Shown in pieces: positions 1 through 6,615 of a DNA stretch of 11,025 nt. The stretch is from an uncultured Colwellia sp. (GTDB taxonomy: Bacteria; Pseudomonadota; Gammaproteobacteria; Enterobacterales; Alteromonadaceae). The stretch's first letter is position 1, and each line of letters opens with the position of its first letter. The position numbers and the translations under genes were made by a program. The notes under the pieces are model-generated. The model did not search any database. It was not told the origin of the DNA and was given only the letters and a program-made list of their open reading frames with translations. Location: positions 1-11,025 of the forward strand of contig CAJWBY010000151.1 of assembly GCA_913020705.1 (NCBI GenBank). Reading direction: 5' to 3'.

Positions 1-392
1 ACACCGGTAAAGTCTTCATCAAAATAATTAGCTTCTATAGACTCATTATATAAACCACCACCAACATAAGCTTTAAAGCCTTTTGTTGCGAGGCCTGTAC
101 CATAATAAGCTAACATTTCAAACCCTGTAAGCTCCACATCTGATAAATCTTCATGCTCAAGAGAAAATAAATTCCCTCTTATCGCAAAGTTGTCATTAAA
201 GGCATAAGTTGCTGATAAAGCCCCTCCTCCAAAACTATCATCTTCAGAGTTATCAAAAGCTAGAGTCACAACATATGTTCCAGCTCCAACGCTCCAATGT
301 TTCATTGGCTGGGAATTTTCTTCTGCTAATGTAATGTTTGAAAAGATTAAAGAGGAAGCTAAAATTGTTGAGGTTATTAAATTATTTTTCAT
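1..392 (-). CDS. Secreted outer-membrane beta-barrel (porin-like) protein, 3' end missing
   Basis: The first 130 codons of a gene that runs off the left edge. The ATG at 392-390 has AAGGA a few bases upstream. The product opens with a clear signal peptide: two-residue basic start (MKN), hydrophobic core, and a signal peptidase I site after residue 23 (TLA then EEN). After that, alternating polar and hydrophobic residues with many Gly and aromatic residues (for example WSVGAGTYVV, GGGALSATYAFNDNFAIRG, KAYVGGGLYN) match the strands and turns of small OmpA-like or porin-family outer-membrane barrels. I infer an outer-membrane location. The substrate and exact family cannot be told from the N-terminal part. 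It follows the histidine kinase gene on the same strand after 187 bases, with its own candidate promoter and a palindrome in front of it, so it is probably transcribed and regulated separately. Confidence 0.75.
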   Translation of the reverse strand, partial: MKNNLITSTILASSLIFSNITLAEENSQPMKHWSVGAGTYVVTLAFDNSEDDSFGGGALSATYAFNDNFAIRGNLFSLEHEDLSDVELTGFEMLAYYGTGLATKGFKAYVGGGLYNESIEANYFDEDFTG

Positions 393-418
393 TTCATTCC
401 TTTTTTTTTAGATAATGC

Positions 419-439
419 AAATACAAATCATTTGTATTT
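419..439. promoter_or_regulatory. Perfect 21-base palindrome, candidate operator of the barrel protein gene
   Basis: The half-site AAATACAAAT (419-428) is mirrored exactly at 430-439 around C429, giving ten pairs with no mismatch. It lies 27-47 bases upstream of the start codon and overlaps the end of the predicted -10 and the likely transcription start. That is where a repressor dimer would block transcription. As RNA it could instead form a weak A-U hairpin in the leader. It does not match the Fur, ArgR, LexA or CRP consensus as I know them, so the binding protein is unknown. Confidence 0.5.
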
Positions 440-466
440 ATTAAATTAAAACAACGAATGATGCAA
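438..466 (-). promoter_or_regulatory. Candidate sigma-70 promoter for the barrel protein gene
   Basis: TTGCAT (466-461) and TAATAA (443-438) are separated by 17 bases. The -10 box is a moderate match. The predicted start near 431 falls inside the palindrome, giving a leader of about 39 bases. The region is very AT-rich, so chance matches are possible. Confidence 0.4.
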
Positions 467-579
467 TTGCTTTAACTACATTAATTTAACATTTATTCAG
501 CATTTATAAAACATATTAAATACCCATGCTGTGCGTAAAATAGCTTAAAGGGTTATTCAAATATCTACTTGTATCTAGA

Positions 580-2331
580 TTAACTGTTTTGGTCGCTTCG
601 TAGGAATTTTGAAATAGTTCGATATAATAGATTCATATCAACAGACTTAGGAATAAAATCATTCATTCCATTTGCTAAGTAGCGTTCTACATCACCTTTC
701 ATTACATTTGCGGTGAATGCAATTATGGGCTTATTAAATTGCTTATTCCTGAGTTCAATACTTGCTGTAACGCCATCCATCTCAGGCATTTGAATATCCA
801 TTAATACGATATCAGGGGTAAAATCAAAGGCAATGTCTACGGCTTCTCTACCATTATTTGCACAGTACAATAGTGCATGAGTCGGCTTTAACATGGCATA
901 AATTATTTTTTGATTAATTCTATTATCTTCTGCAATTAATATTCTTTTATTTGACCAGTCTGGTGCTAAGTCTTTACCGGTAATTTTTGTATTGCTAGCT
1001 GCCACTAAAGTTGAGCGAATAGGTTTAGATTTAATGGTAAAAATGAATGTTGACCCTTCCCCTTTTTTACTGGTGACCGTTAAGTTACCTCCCATTAATG
1101 TTGCTAAGCGTTTTGCAATTGATAGACCTAATTCAGTTCCACCAAACTTCCTAGTAATCGATGCATCTGCTTGGCTAAAATTTTGGAAAAGATTGTTCAC
1201 TTCTTCTGTGCTCATACCTATACCTGTATCAACCACTTCTGAATTTAGGTATGACTCTCCGTTGATATTCTTTTGAGTAATATAAATATTAATGGCACCA
1301 GTATCAGTAAACTTAGTTGCATTGGTTACAAGATTAAGTAATACCTGATAAAAACGAGTAGGATCACCTGTCCACAACATATTTTTACTGGTTTTATTGA
1401 TGATGTTTAACGATATACCTTTCATATCTAAATCTAACTCTACGTTTGAGTAGATTGAATCTAGAATAGGCTGTAGTTCAAATTCAATATTTTCAATATC
1501 TAATTTATTTGCTTCAATTTTTGAAAAATCTAAAATATCATTCAAAATTTTTAATAAATTTTCGGCTGAAAAAATGGCGGTGTCGATTAGAACATTTTGT
1601 TTTTCGTTGGGATGTTCTAAACGCAATAACTGCATTACCCCCAATACACCATTCATAGGGGTTCTTATTTCATGAGACATATTAGCTAGAAACTGCGATT
1701 TTATCTCACTAGCTTCTTCTGCCTTAATTTTTTCATCTTCGTAAGCCTTTGTTCTGATTTTAACTTGTTTATCTAACTCAGTTAATGATTGTTGATACTG
1801 AGAGGACATAAATGTCAGCACAATATATAAATTTGTCGCGACAAAAATAGTGGTACCCAGCATAAGGAACCATGCATTAACAGAAGTGTGATACTCCTCG
1901 GCATTGACTATATAAGTAAATTGGCCGGTAATATAAGCAATGCCAATAGACGTAATAATGATAAATCCAACAGCAATACTAATTAATGCAGAAATACGAT
2001 TGAAAAGTAGGCTGCATAAAGCTGTGTACATAATCATCAGTAATATCCCCGCACCAAATAAGCCAAATTGAATCATGCCGCCAATGGCTAATATTAGAAA
2101 ACAACTGGTAATGAAATAAGCTTTTATTTTGTAGAAAACTTGTTTACGAAAAAAAAATATAGCTGATGAAATAAAGTACATACTAATTTGAATGCCCATT
2201 ATGGGCTGGAAACCAATATCAGAAATTCTAAGAAGAGAGCTAATTAAGGCCGGAGTGGAAAACATTATAAACACTAATAGTAATCGATTAGCCAGCTGAC
2301 TATTAATTTCCATACTCGGTGTATTTAACAT
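580..2331 (-). CDS. Hybrid sensor histidine kinase with C-terminal receiver domain
   Basis: A 583-residue membrane two-component kinase. Six hydrophobic segments (about residues 14-34, 45-61, 70-90, 92-110, 113-135 and 152-176) form an N-terminal membrane sensor without a recognisable periplasmic domain. A short helical linker (177-215) leads to the dimerisation domain with the phosphorylated His220 (SHEIRTPMNG). The ATPase domain shows the N box (LLNLVTNATKFT, Asn337), G1 box (DTGIG, 368-372) and G2 box at 396-405. The receiver domain (463-577) has acidic residues 468-469, phosphoacceptor Asp512 (LMDIQMPEMDG), Thr540 and Lys562. The G2 box reads FGGTELGLSI; family members normally have GTGLGL, so Glu400 replaces a usual Gly. 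There is no Hpt domain, so phosphate must pass to a separate protein or act in cis. The ligand is unknown. AAGG lies about 10 bases before the ATG. No partner regulator gene is adjacent; a link to the barrel protein gene next to it is only a possibility. Confidence 0.9.
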   Translation of the reverse strand: MLNTPSMEINSQLANRLLLVFIMFSTPALISSLLRISDIGFQPIMGIQISMYFISSAIFFFRKQVFYKIKAYFITSCFLILAIGGMIQFGLFGAGILLMIMYTALCSLLFNRISALISIAVGFIIITSIGIAYITGQFTYIVNAEEYHTSVNAWFLMLGTTIFVATNLYIVLTFMSSQYQQSLTELDKQVKIRTKAYEDEKIKAEEASEIKSQFLANMSHEIRTPMNGVLGVMQLLRLEHPNEKQNVLIDTAIFSAENLLKILNDILDFSKIEANKLDIENIEFELQPILDSIYSNVELDLDMKGISLNIINKTSKNMLWTGDPTRFYQVLLNLVTNATKFTDTGAINIYITQKNINGESYLNSEVVDTGIGMSTEEVNNLFQNFSQADASITRKFGGTELGLSIAKRLATLMGGNLTVTSKKGEGSTFIFTIKSKPIRSTLVAASNTKITGKDLAPDWSNKRILIAEDNRINQKIIYAMLKPTHALLYCANNGREAVDIAFDFTPDIVLMDIQMPEMDGVTASIELRNKQFNKPIIAFTANVMKGDVERYLANGMNDFIPKSVDMNLLYRTISKFLRSDQNS

Positions 2332-2384
2332 TAATTGACAGCCTTAATAAAGAATGTTTTAGATATGTGAACTACATTAACTTA

Positions 2385-2413
2385 ATTGTATTTGTGTATA
2401 GTCATTTAAGCAA
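2385..2413 (-). promoter_or_regulatory. Candidate sigma-70 promoter for the histidine kinase gene
   Basis: TTGCTT (2413-2408) and TACAAT (2390-2385), 17 bases apart; the -10 matches consensus at five of six positions. The start would lie near 2378, giving a leader of about 47 bases. The rest of the spacer up to about 2590 shows nothing recognisable. Confidence 0.45.
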
Positions 2414-2590
2414 AATTTGAAGTGATAAATAAAATAACCGTGCCTGCCATATTATCCAGAAATAATGAGAAGCCATTGCTTGTCTTCATAGCTTATTAAT
2501 AACGTAAAACGAGTTTATGTAGTTATTTATCGCAAATAATTCTTAAAAATCACACAATATCCGAGTCAAACCCATACTCTAAAATAGTAA

Positions 2591-3177
2591 AAAGATATCG
2601 TAGCGTTAGCTCTAAAAGACAATAAAATGAAGGAAAATATCTCGCAGGACAAATTCAAAAAACGGATAAGTGCTATGACTGAATTGTTTAGTCATACCAA
2701 AGAGAGTATTCACTGGTGCAGTAAAGTTTAACAAGGAAGTTCGTAATACCTCTATTGGTCTTTCACATCCAATGAAGCGTTATGGTCTGAGAGATTTCGT
2801 GATTTAAGTTCTGCGATAACCAGGCTGTGCACATTAGCAGACTCTTCGATAATAACTGTAGATAATGTCGAAGCAGAAGTAGAATGCTTAAACAAGCATG
2901 GAACACATCAGGCCAGCAATCAACTGACAATAATTTGTATAAGTACTAATCAAAAGATCAAGTAGATAATTTGGATACCTCTAATGCTTACTAACTTAAG
3001 TATGTATTTAATACGTGCCAGCACCATAACATTATGGGAACAGCAGTTAGAGAGTTATTTTATGTTAGACGAACCTTAAGATCTCAACCGAATGACTCAA
3101 GCCACCTACAAAAAAATTTAAGTAAATATGGGCTAAAATGGGAGGATATTTCAACTAGCATTAATCTAAAATTATAA
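2591..3177 (+). pseudogene. rtcR: Decayed C-terminal remnant of an RtcR-like sigma-54 transcriptional activator
   Basis: No intact frame exists, but successive stretches in three plus-strand frames read as one protein end. From about 2594 similarity is weak (KDIVALAL, compare the family's DLLARI). At 2718-2750 a second frame gives AVKFNKEVRN. At 2747-2962 the first frame resumes with YLYWSFTSNEALWSERFRDL, then SSAITRLCTLADSSIITVDN and VEAEVECLNKHG. At 2956-3177 a third frame gives DQVDNLDTSNAY, a stop TAA at 2992-2994, then VFNTCQHHNIMGTAVRELF and PNDSSHLQKNLSKYGLKWED before the final TAA. From memory this matches the C-terminal region of RtcR (FNKEVR, YLxFATSPEALWSGNFRDLS, TRMxTLA, NDSxRLxKYLxxYGLxWE). 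RtcR normally has an N-terminal CARF domain and an AAA+ core and activates rtcBA (RNA ligase and cyclase); those parts and rtcBA are not visible here. At least three frame changes and one internal stop make expression of a functional protein impossible. The remnant points opposite to all intact genes. No alignment was run. Confidence 0.75.
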
Positions 3178-3298
3178 ACTGTAGATATAGACATCCCCAT
3201 GTTAATCCATACTTTCGTATCAATAATGCTGAGAGATTAAGACTTGAATTATAAAAAAGGCTATTCGTTATAAATCTATTATTTATATTCTAAAAATC

Positions 3299-3326
3299 AA
3301 AAAACCGCTAACCTTTCGATTAGCGG
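3299..3326 (-). terminator. Intrinsic terminator after tRNA-Ser
   Basis: On the minus strand a 7-bp stem (CCGCTAA paired with TTAGCGG, 8-base loop) is followed directly by six T. It begins 12 bases beyond the CCA end of tRNA-Ser, so the tRNA gene is a single-gene unit. Confidence 0.85.
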
Positions 3327-3337
3327 CTCTCTTAATA

Positions 3338-3427
3338 TGGCGGTGAGCGAGAGATTCGAACTCTCGAAAGGGATAAACCTTTACACGCTTTCCAGGCGTG
3401 CGCCTTCAGCCACTCGGCCAGCTCACC
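3338..3427 (-). tRNA. tRNA-Ser, anticodon GGA
   Basis: A 90-base gene with encoded CCA end. The acceptor stem GGTGAGC pairs with GCTCACC, followed by discriminator G and CCA. The D region (GGCCGAGTGGCTGAAGGC), the long variable arm typical of class II tRNA-Ser, and the TpsiC arm with GTTCGAATC are present. The anticodon loop (CTGGAAA) gives GGA, reading UCC and UCU. It lies between nadA and the rtcR remnant, with its own candidate promoter and terminator. Confidence 0.97.
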
Positions 3428-3443
3428 AAATTTTGGAAACACA

Positions 3444-3472
3444 CGTTAACTTCATTAATAATTATCAGTCAA
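3444..3472 (-). promoter_or_regulatory. Candidate promoter of tRNA-Ser
   Basis: TTGACT (3472-3467) is a good -35 box; 17 bases downstream is TTAACG (3449-3444), a poor -10. The start would be near 3437, about ten bases before the mature 5' end, a sensible distance for a tRNA leader. Confidence 0.35.
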
Positions 3473-3608
3473 CATGTTAATACTAATTCTCTTACTAATT
3501 TATAATATTAGTCTTTATTATCTATACTGCGTTAAAGATAAAACAGCGACATAAATCAATGTGCGCCATGTTAGGTAAATTTAATAGTCAACACAACTTA
3601 ATTTTAAT

Positions 3609-3627
3609 AAAAAAAGGCTAACTGCCT
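3609..3627 (-). terminator. Weak intrinsic terminator after nadA
   Basis: On the minus strand AGGC, loop AGTTA, GCCT, then a run of seven T-rich bases (plus-strand A run 3609-3615), 31 bases after the nadA stop. The stem is only four pairs, so it may be leaky. The 180 bases from here to tRNA-Ser hold nothing else recognisable except the tRNA-Ser promoter. Confidence 0.45.
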
Positions 3628-3657
3628 ATATTATAGACAAAACATAAACTTACTTAA

Positions 3658-4701
3658 TTATTTAGCGGCTAATGCTGCATTAAACGTTAACATGCGATCT
3701 AAAGATTTTAATGCTCCATTACGAAGATTCATATCGACAAAGACTTCTTTCCCAGATGGTTCTAGTAATGCATCTTCAATTTCTTTTAAACCATTCATTG
3801 CCATCCATGGGCAATGAGCACAACTTTTACATGTTGCACCTTCACCAGCTGTTGGAGCTTCAAAGAATTCTTTATCAGGACAAAGCTGCTGCATCTTGTA
3901 AAAAATACCACGATCAGTTGCCACTATAAATTTCATATTCGACATTTCTTGTGCCGCTTTAATTAACTGACTAGTTGAACCAACAGCATCAGCAAGATCA
4001 ATGATTTCTGCAGGAGACTCCGGATGAACCAAAATAGCGGCATCAGGATGTAAAGCCTTCATATCCATTAAGGCTTGAGTTTTAAACTCGTCATGAACTA
4101 TACAAGCGCCCTGCCACATAAGCATGTCGGCACCTGTTTGCTTTTGTATGTAGGCACCTAGATGCTTATCAGGTCCCCAAAGAATTGTTTCTCCTTGAGA
4201 GTCGAGATGATCAACAATTTCTAAAGCGCATGAAGAAGTAACAATCCAATCAGCTCTAGCTTTTACAGCTGTAGAGGTATTCGCATAAACAACAACTGTT
4301 CGTTCAGGGTTATCATCACAAAATGCATTAAAGGCTTCAATGGGACAACCCAAATCTAAAGAACAGGTTGCTTCAAGCGTAGGCATAACTACTGTTTTTT
4401 CAGGCGTAAGTACTTTAGCCGTTTCACCCATAAAGCGAACACCCGCGATAATAAGCGTAGTTGCCGAGTGATTGTTACCAAAGCGAGCCATTTCTAAAGA
4501 GTCGGCTACACAGCCTCCTGTTTCTTCAGCTAATGCTTGAATTTCTGGGTCAGTATAATAATGAGCAATGAGGACAGCATTTTTTTCTTTCAATAAAATT
4601 TTAATACGATCTTTATATTCTTGACGTTCATTATTAGAAAGTGGTGATGGTTTTGCTGGAAATTGAAAATCAAATTCTACGGCTAAATTGCTTTGCGACA
4701 T
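3658..4701 (-). CDS. nadA: Quinolinate synthase NadA
   Basis: NadA condenses iminoaspartate (from NadB) with dihydroxyacetone phosphate to give quinolinate, the entry step of de novo NAD synthesis, in the cytoplasm. The 347 residues equal the E. coli length. The three 4Fe-4S cluster cysteines of the family are in register at Cys113 ([11 protein letters not shown]), Cys200 ([10 protein letters not shown]) and Cys297, the last inside the CxxCxxC motif at 291-297 (CKSCAHC). The substrate-binding N-terminal motif [11 protein letters not shown] (45-55) and the HPESP segment (226-230) are also present. The ATG has AGAGA a few bases upstream and a good promoter about 37 bases before it. In E. coli nadA also follows cpoB and a lysine tRNA cluster, so the order here is ancestral. 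No NadR-type operator was recognised, and nadB and nadC are not in the window. Confidence 0.98.
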   Translation of the reverse strand: MSQSNLAVEFDFQFPAKPSPLSNNERQEYKDRIKILLKEKNAVLIAHYYTDPEIQALAEETGGCVADSLEMARFGNNHSATTLIIAGVRFMGETAKVLTPEKTVVMPTLEATCSLDLGCPIEAFNAFCDDNPERTVVVYANTSTAVKARADWIVTSSCALEIVDHLDSQGETILWGPDKHLGAYIQKQTGADMLMWQGACIVHDEFKTQALMDMKALHPDAAILVHPESPAEIIDLADAVGSTSQLIKAAQEMSNMKFIVATDRGIFYKMQQLCPDKEFFEAPTAGEGATCKSCAHCPWMAMNGLKEIEDALLEPSGKEVFVDMNLRNGALKSLDRMLTFNAALAAK

Positions 4702-4737
4702 TATTTATCTCTGTTGATCTCTTTTAAAAACGCGGCA

Positions 4738-4766
4738 ATTATACGATATAGATTAAAAGATGTGTA
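4738..4766 (-). promoter_or_regulatory. Sigma-70 promoter of nadA
   Basis: A perfect TATAAT (4743-4738) with TACACA (4766-4761, four of six) 17 bases upstream. The start is predicted near 4731, giving a 30-base leader. It makes nadA independent of tRNA-Lys and the tol operon. The 189 bases from here to tRNA-Lys show no gene or clear terminator. Confidence 0.6.
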
Positions 4767-4955
4767 TAAGACTTTTTACTATTACAGATTAAAAAAAGAT
4801 AAGTGAATTATAAAAGGATAAAGATAAAATATTTTAAGTATTAATTAAGAACTGATCTACCTTGATGCTAGGACCTTGGAGTTAATTTTTCTTAACGGTT
4901 AACAGCATTAATTTAATATTTTGATTTGAGATATAACTGGAATGTAATCAAGAAG

Positions 4956-5031
4956 TGGTCGGCCGTGAAGGATTTGAACCTTCGACAAATTGGTTAAAAG
5001 CCAACTGCTCTACCAACTGAGCTAACGGCCG
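4956..5031 (-). tRNA. tRNA-Lys, anticodon UUU
   Basis: A 76-base gene with encoded CCA. The acceptor CGGCCGT pairs with ACGGCCG, discriminator A. The D arm (GCTCAGTTGGTAGAGC), the anticodon stem TTGG/CCAA around loop CTTTTAA (anticodon TTT) and the TpsiC arm with GGTTCAAATCC are all standard and differ little from E. coli tRNA-Lys. It stands where E. coli has a multi-copy Lys/Val tRNA cluster between cpoB and nadA; here only one copy is present. Confidence 0.97.
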
Positions 5032-5082
5032 ACATAAGTGCTAATTCACACTGCGTTGTAGTAGTGCCTCAACGCGACGCAT

Positions 5083-5110
5083 ATAATACTCATAAAAATT
5101 TTTAGTGCAA
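5083..5110 (-). promoter_or_regulatory. Promoter of tRNA-Lys
   Basis: TTGCAC (5110-5105) and TATTAT (5088-5083) with a 16-base spacer, followed by a G+C-rich stretch (ATGCGTCGCG) before and around the predicted start near 5076. A G+C-rich discriminator is typical of stringently controlled stable-RNA promoters. The 5' leader to be trimmed by RNase P is about 45 bases. Confidence 0.6.
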
Positions 5111-5134
5111 CTATAAATTCAACTTTTTTATGAA

Positions 5135-5167
5135 TAACTGCTCGCTTGCGTAAAAAGAAAGCAGTTA
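5135..5167. repeat. Inverted repeat after cpoB
   Basis: TAACTGCT (5135-5142) and AGCAGTTA (5160-5167) are perfect 8-base inverted copies around a 17-base loop. They start 27 bases beyond the cpoB stop and end just upstream of the tRNA-Lys promoter. There is no T run after the minus-strand hairpin, so it is not a standard terminator. It may protect the 3' end of the tol-pal message or be a degraded terminator. Confidence 0.45.
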
Positions 5168-5193
5168 GCGTAAGTTATCGTCGCTTTTACTGG

Positions 5194-6006
5194 CTATAAA
5201 TTTTCTAACCTTGGCTTTGCAAGTTGAGCAGCACTTGATTCTGGGTATTCTGACAGCACTTTCTCGTACCAAATTTTAGCTGCTGCACTATTATTTAGCT
5301 TTTGTTCAACCATAGCTAACTTTAACATTGCGTCACTTCGCTTGTTTGAGGCGATATATTGCTCAACAACCAGATTAAATTCATTCTTAGCTTTAACGTA
5401 TTCAGTTTTGTTAAATAATAGTTGTCCCAACCAATAATGCGCATTAGGTGCATAACTAGAATCTGGAAAGTTAAGGTTAAACGCTTGAAACTCTGGGATC
5501 GCTTCATCGTATTTTTTATCTTTCAACACCATATTTACAGCTCGGTCGTACGCTTGGTTTTCAGTTAAATTAGTTGAATAATTTACAGAAGTATCTAGTG
5601 AAGTTGATGTAGGTGCCATAATAGCAACAGGAACGTTATTTTCAGGCTTTAAAGCCTCAGACACTCTTCGGTCAAGCTCTTGATATAATTCACGCTGTCG
5701 GCTTAAAACTTGGCTTAGCTGATGAGTATGAAGTTCAGTAACACCTCGTAGTTCATTCACTTCATTTTGAAGTTCATCAAGTTGACGCTGAACTTTTACT
5801 TGAGCACGATTACGAGCATCAAGCTTACGCTCTAAGATAGCAACTTTTTCTTCAATCGTTACCGGTAAACTGGAGGAATATTGCGAGGTACTATTTTTAT
5901 TAGAACCGTTATTGGTTACATCTATAACGGGAGCAGATTCTGCCGCTACTACCACTATGGTAGTAACAGCAAAGGACATCCCGAATAAAACTTTATTCAG
6001 TTTCAT
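5194..6006 (-). CDS. cpoB: Cell division coordinator CpoB (YbgF), periplasmic TPR protein
   Basis: CpoB is a periplasmic protein that binds TolA and links outer-membrane constriction by Tol-Pal to peptidoglycan synthesis by PBP1B/LpoB at the septum. The 270 residues are close to the E. coli length (about 263). A signal peptide occupies residues 1 to about 22 (MKLNKVLFGM, hydrophobic core, VVVAA). A Ser/Asn-rich stretch follows, then a heptad-patterned coiled coil (about 50-116, IEEKVAILERKL through LYQELDRRV) corresponding to the trimerising N-terminal domain, a Pro/Thr-rich linker, and tetratricopeptide repeats from about 150 to 265 (AYDRAVNMVLKDKKYDEAI, SYAPNAHYWLGQLLFNKTEY, KLAMVEQKLNNSAAAKIWYE). 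The start has AGGGA seven bases upstream. It follows pal after 12 bases and is the last gene of the operon. The CpoB role is inferred from domain order and position. Confidence 0.95.
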   Translation of the reverse strand: MKLNKVLFGMSFAVTTIVVVAAESAPVIDVTNNGSNKNSTSQYSSSLPVTIEEKVAILERKLDARNRAQVKVQRQLDELQNEVNELRGVTELHTHQLSQVLSRQRELYQELDRRVSEALKPENNVPVAIMAPTSTSLDTSVNYSTNLTENQAYDRAVNMVLKDKKYDEAIPEFQAFNLNFPDSSYAPNAHYWLGQLLFNKTEYVKAKNEFNLVVEQYIASNKRSDAMLKLAMVEQKLNNSAAAKIWYEKVLSEYPESSAAQLAKPRLENL

Positions 6007-6018
6007 TTATATCCCTGA

Positions 6019-6561
6019 TTAGTAAACTAACACCGCACGACGGTTTTTAGCGAATGCACTTTCACTGCGATCTTTAACCATCGCCTTTTCTTCGCCATAG
6101 CTAACAACACTAAGTTGTGAAGATGAAACACCCATATTTTCTAGATAAGTAACAACGGCTTTAGCACGACGTTCACCAAGAGCAATATTGTATTCAGGAG
6201 TGCCGCGTTCATCGGCATGACCTTCAACTAAAACATTAGTATTTGTGCTGTTTAAGAATTTAGCATGTGCGTCTAAAATAGCAGAAAATTCGTTACTTAC
6301 TGTAGAAGTATCAAAATCAAAATAAACAATGTGCTCAGCACGTAGTTTTTCTAACTCTTGATTTTGTTGTTCTTCAATTTCAGCGGCACGTTGCTGAGCA
6401 GTTACTTGTACATCATTCGTATTAGCTGCTACTGAAGACTGCTGAGCATTATTTGTTACAGAGCCATCCTCTTCACTCTCTTGTGAACTTGAAGTACAAG
6501 CAGATAAAGCCAAAATTGGCAAGACAATCGCTAGAGCTTTCACAGTTTTATTCAAACGCAT
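6019..6561 (-). CDS. pal: Peptidoglycan-associated lipoprotein Pal
   Basis: Pal is the outer-membrane lipoprotein of the Tol-Pal system. It binds the diaminopimelate of peptidoglycan and exchanges between peptidoglycan and TolB, so the outer membrane is drawn in at division. A lipoprotein signal ends in the lipobox LSAC (19-22); Cys22 would be lipidated, and Thr23 at +2 is not an inner-membrane retention signal. A Ser/Gln-rich linker is followed by a short helix (55-75) and the OmpA-like domain (about 77-180) with VYFDFDTSTV, the hallmark EGHADERGTPEYNIALGERR (113-132) and the terminal NRRAVLVY. The length of 180 compares with 173 in E. coli. AAGGA precedes the ATG. It lies 54 bases after tolB and 12 bases before cpoB. 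Pal may also be made from an internal promoter, as in other bacteria, but none was clear here. Confidence 0.98.
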   Translation of the reverse strand: MRLNKTVKALAIVLPILALSACTSSSQESEEDGSVTNNAQQSSVAANTNDVQVTAQQRAAEIEEQQNQELEKLRAEHIVYFDFDTSTVSNEFSAILDAHAKFLNSTNTNVLVEGHADERGTPEYNIALGERRAKAVVTYLENMGVSSSQLSVVSYGEEKAMVKDRSESAFAKNRRAVLVY

Positions 6562-6615
6562 TATATTTGTCCTTATTATTCTAAAGTTATGTTTTAAATT
6601 AATGTTTATTTATTT

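Noticed and set aside
992..1276. A plus-strand open frame opposite the kinase gene
   Set aside because: It lies wholly inside the well-supported ATPase and G2-box coding region on the other strand and has no ribosome binding site.
2406..2489. A 27-codon minus-strand ORF upstream of the kinase, with a stretch SNGFSLFLDNMAG vaguely like the Walker B region of sigma-54 activators
   Set aside because: It overlaps the predicted -35 of the kinase promoter, has no ribosome binding site, and the resemblance is too short. An inverted rtcR fragment is possible but cannot be supported by eye.
2627..2731. A 34-codon plus-strand ORF starting MKENISQDKFKK
   Set aside because: It is better explained as an out-of-frame part of the decayed rtcR-like remnant, because coding similarity continues past its stop in other frames.
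3178..3298. Possible continuation of the rtcR remnant or an rtcB start after 3177
   Set aside because: All frames are closed by stops and no RtcB or RtcA motifs are seen before the tRNA-Ser terminator.
4767..4955. Searched the tRNA-Lys to nadA spacer for a riboswitch, terminator or small gene
   Set aside because: Only AT-rich sequence with weak short repeats; no stable stem with a T run and no ORF with a start signal.
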